Origin: Gloeocapsopsis crepidinum LEGE 06123
GTDB taxonomy: Bacteria > Cyanobacteriota > Cyanobacteriia > Cyanobacteriales > Chroococcidiopsidaceae
Reading direction: 5' to 3'
NCBI RefSeq assembly: GCF_015207655.1
Contig: NZ_JADEWN010000001.1
Location: forward strand, 62,001 to 126,000
Length of the DNA stretch: 64,000 bases
Part shown: positions 63,880 through 64,000 of the stretch, piece by piece
Layout: every line of letters starts with the position of its first letter
How positions within the stretch are numbered: the first letter of the stretch is position 1
Made by a program: the position numbers and the translations under genes
Notes under the pieces: model-generated
Database searches by the model: none
The model's input: only the letters and a program-made list of their open reading frames with translations
Told to the model about the DNA's origin: nothing

Positions 63880-64000
63880 TCATATTGCAGTAATTGTCCG
63901 AATTTTGATCTCTTGATAAAACTCATCTTGGGATAGCTCTACTTTTGACTGGGCAGATAGTAACAATAATGCCCAAAAAACGCTGACTCGTTCTTGAACA
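63880..64000 (-). CDS. scpA: Segregation and condensation protein A, C-terminal end only
   Basis: A minus-strand frame enters from the window edge and ends with TGA at 63880-63882. It reads VQERVSVFWALLLLSAQSKV followed by ELSQDEFYQEIKIRTI. This matches the ScpA C-terminal winged helix (xERVxxFLALLxLxxxGxVxxxQ then a short strand IxIR). ScpA is the kleisin of the SMC condensin complex for chromosome segregation. Only 40 residues are visible, so the call rests on a short stretch. Confidence 0.65.
   Translation of the reverse strand, partial: VQERVSVFWALLLLSAQSKVELSQDEFYQEIKIRTITAI

Overview
The window is cyanobacterial chromosome. The palindrome GCGATCGC (HIP1) occurs all through it, there is a photosystem II gene (psbZ), and most gene families are typical of cyanobacteria: TonB receptors with an AMIN domain, a DHH-CBS-nucleotidyltransferase fusion, Uma2 and Rpn proteins, DUF3326. 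Heptanucleotide tandem repeats and abundant pseudogenes fit a filamentous or Chroococcidiopsis-like lineage. The genus cannot be fixed from the sequence alone.

Layout. (1) 1-11195, all on the minus strand: an exopolysaccharide locus with two GT4 glycosyltransferases, a Wzc-type chain-length/BY-kinase, a Wzy-type polymerase, a third GT4, two paralogous GT2s and a Wzx-type flippase cut by the window edge. (2) 11196-16148: a NACHT NTPase with an N-terminal helix-turn-helix, inside long gene-free flanks. (3) 16149-25312: housekeeping genes, namely a PP2C phosphatase, an ABC1 kinase, a small conserved protein, the DHH-CBS-CCA-type enzyme, psbZ, ribH, tRNA-Gly(GCC), a zinc-ribbon membrane protein and a divergent ProA. 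(4) 25323-31389: small membrane proteins, a delta-9 type desaturase, a PLP lyase, TspO, a lipoprotein-like methyltransferase and PPK2. (5) 31428-43574: an iron/siderophore uptake island made of two [AraC regulator - TonB receptor - lipoprotein binding protein] modules, the first also carrying an Apd1-like ferredoxin gene, with intact and broken Uma2 genes between. (6) 43584-48828: a CPBP protease, an operon of ferredoxin, a 58-aa protein and DUF3326, then acnB with a clear terminator. (7) 48913-55957: an accessory, AT-rich and partly decayed stretch holding a GmrSD-like nuclease, a Rof-like protein, a restriction-enzyme fragment, an EamA transporter, a ComB-like phosphatase, two gene remnants and a broken Rpn gene. 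(8) 56156-64000: acs, terC, ndk, speA, a mannose-1-phosphate guanylyltransferase flanked by a 74-bp inverted repeat pair, and the 3' end of scpA.

How it fits together: the sugar-nucleotide enzyme at the right end could supply GDP-mannose to a polymer like the one built by the left-end locus. The iron island gives outer-membrane and periplasmic uptake with local regulators, but no inner-membrane permease or ATPase is in the window. Small proteins of 36-58 aa were found by reading the gaps. Several start codons were moved to internal ATG, GTG or TTG codons on ribosome-binding-site or family-length grounds.
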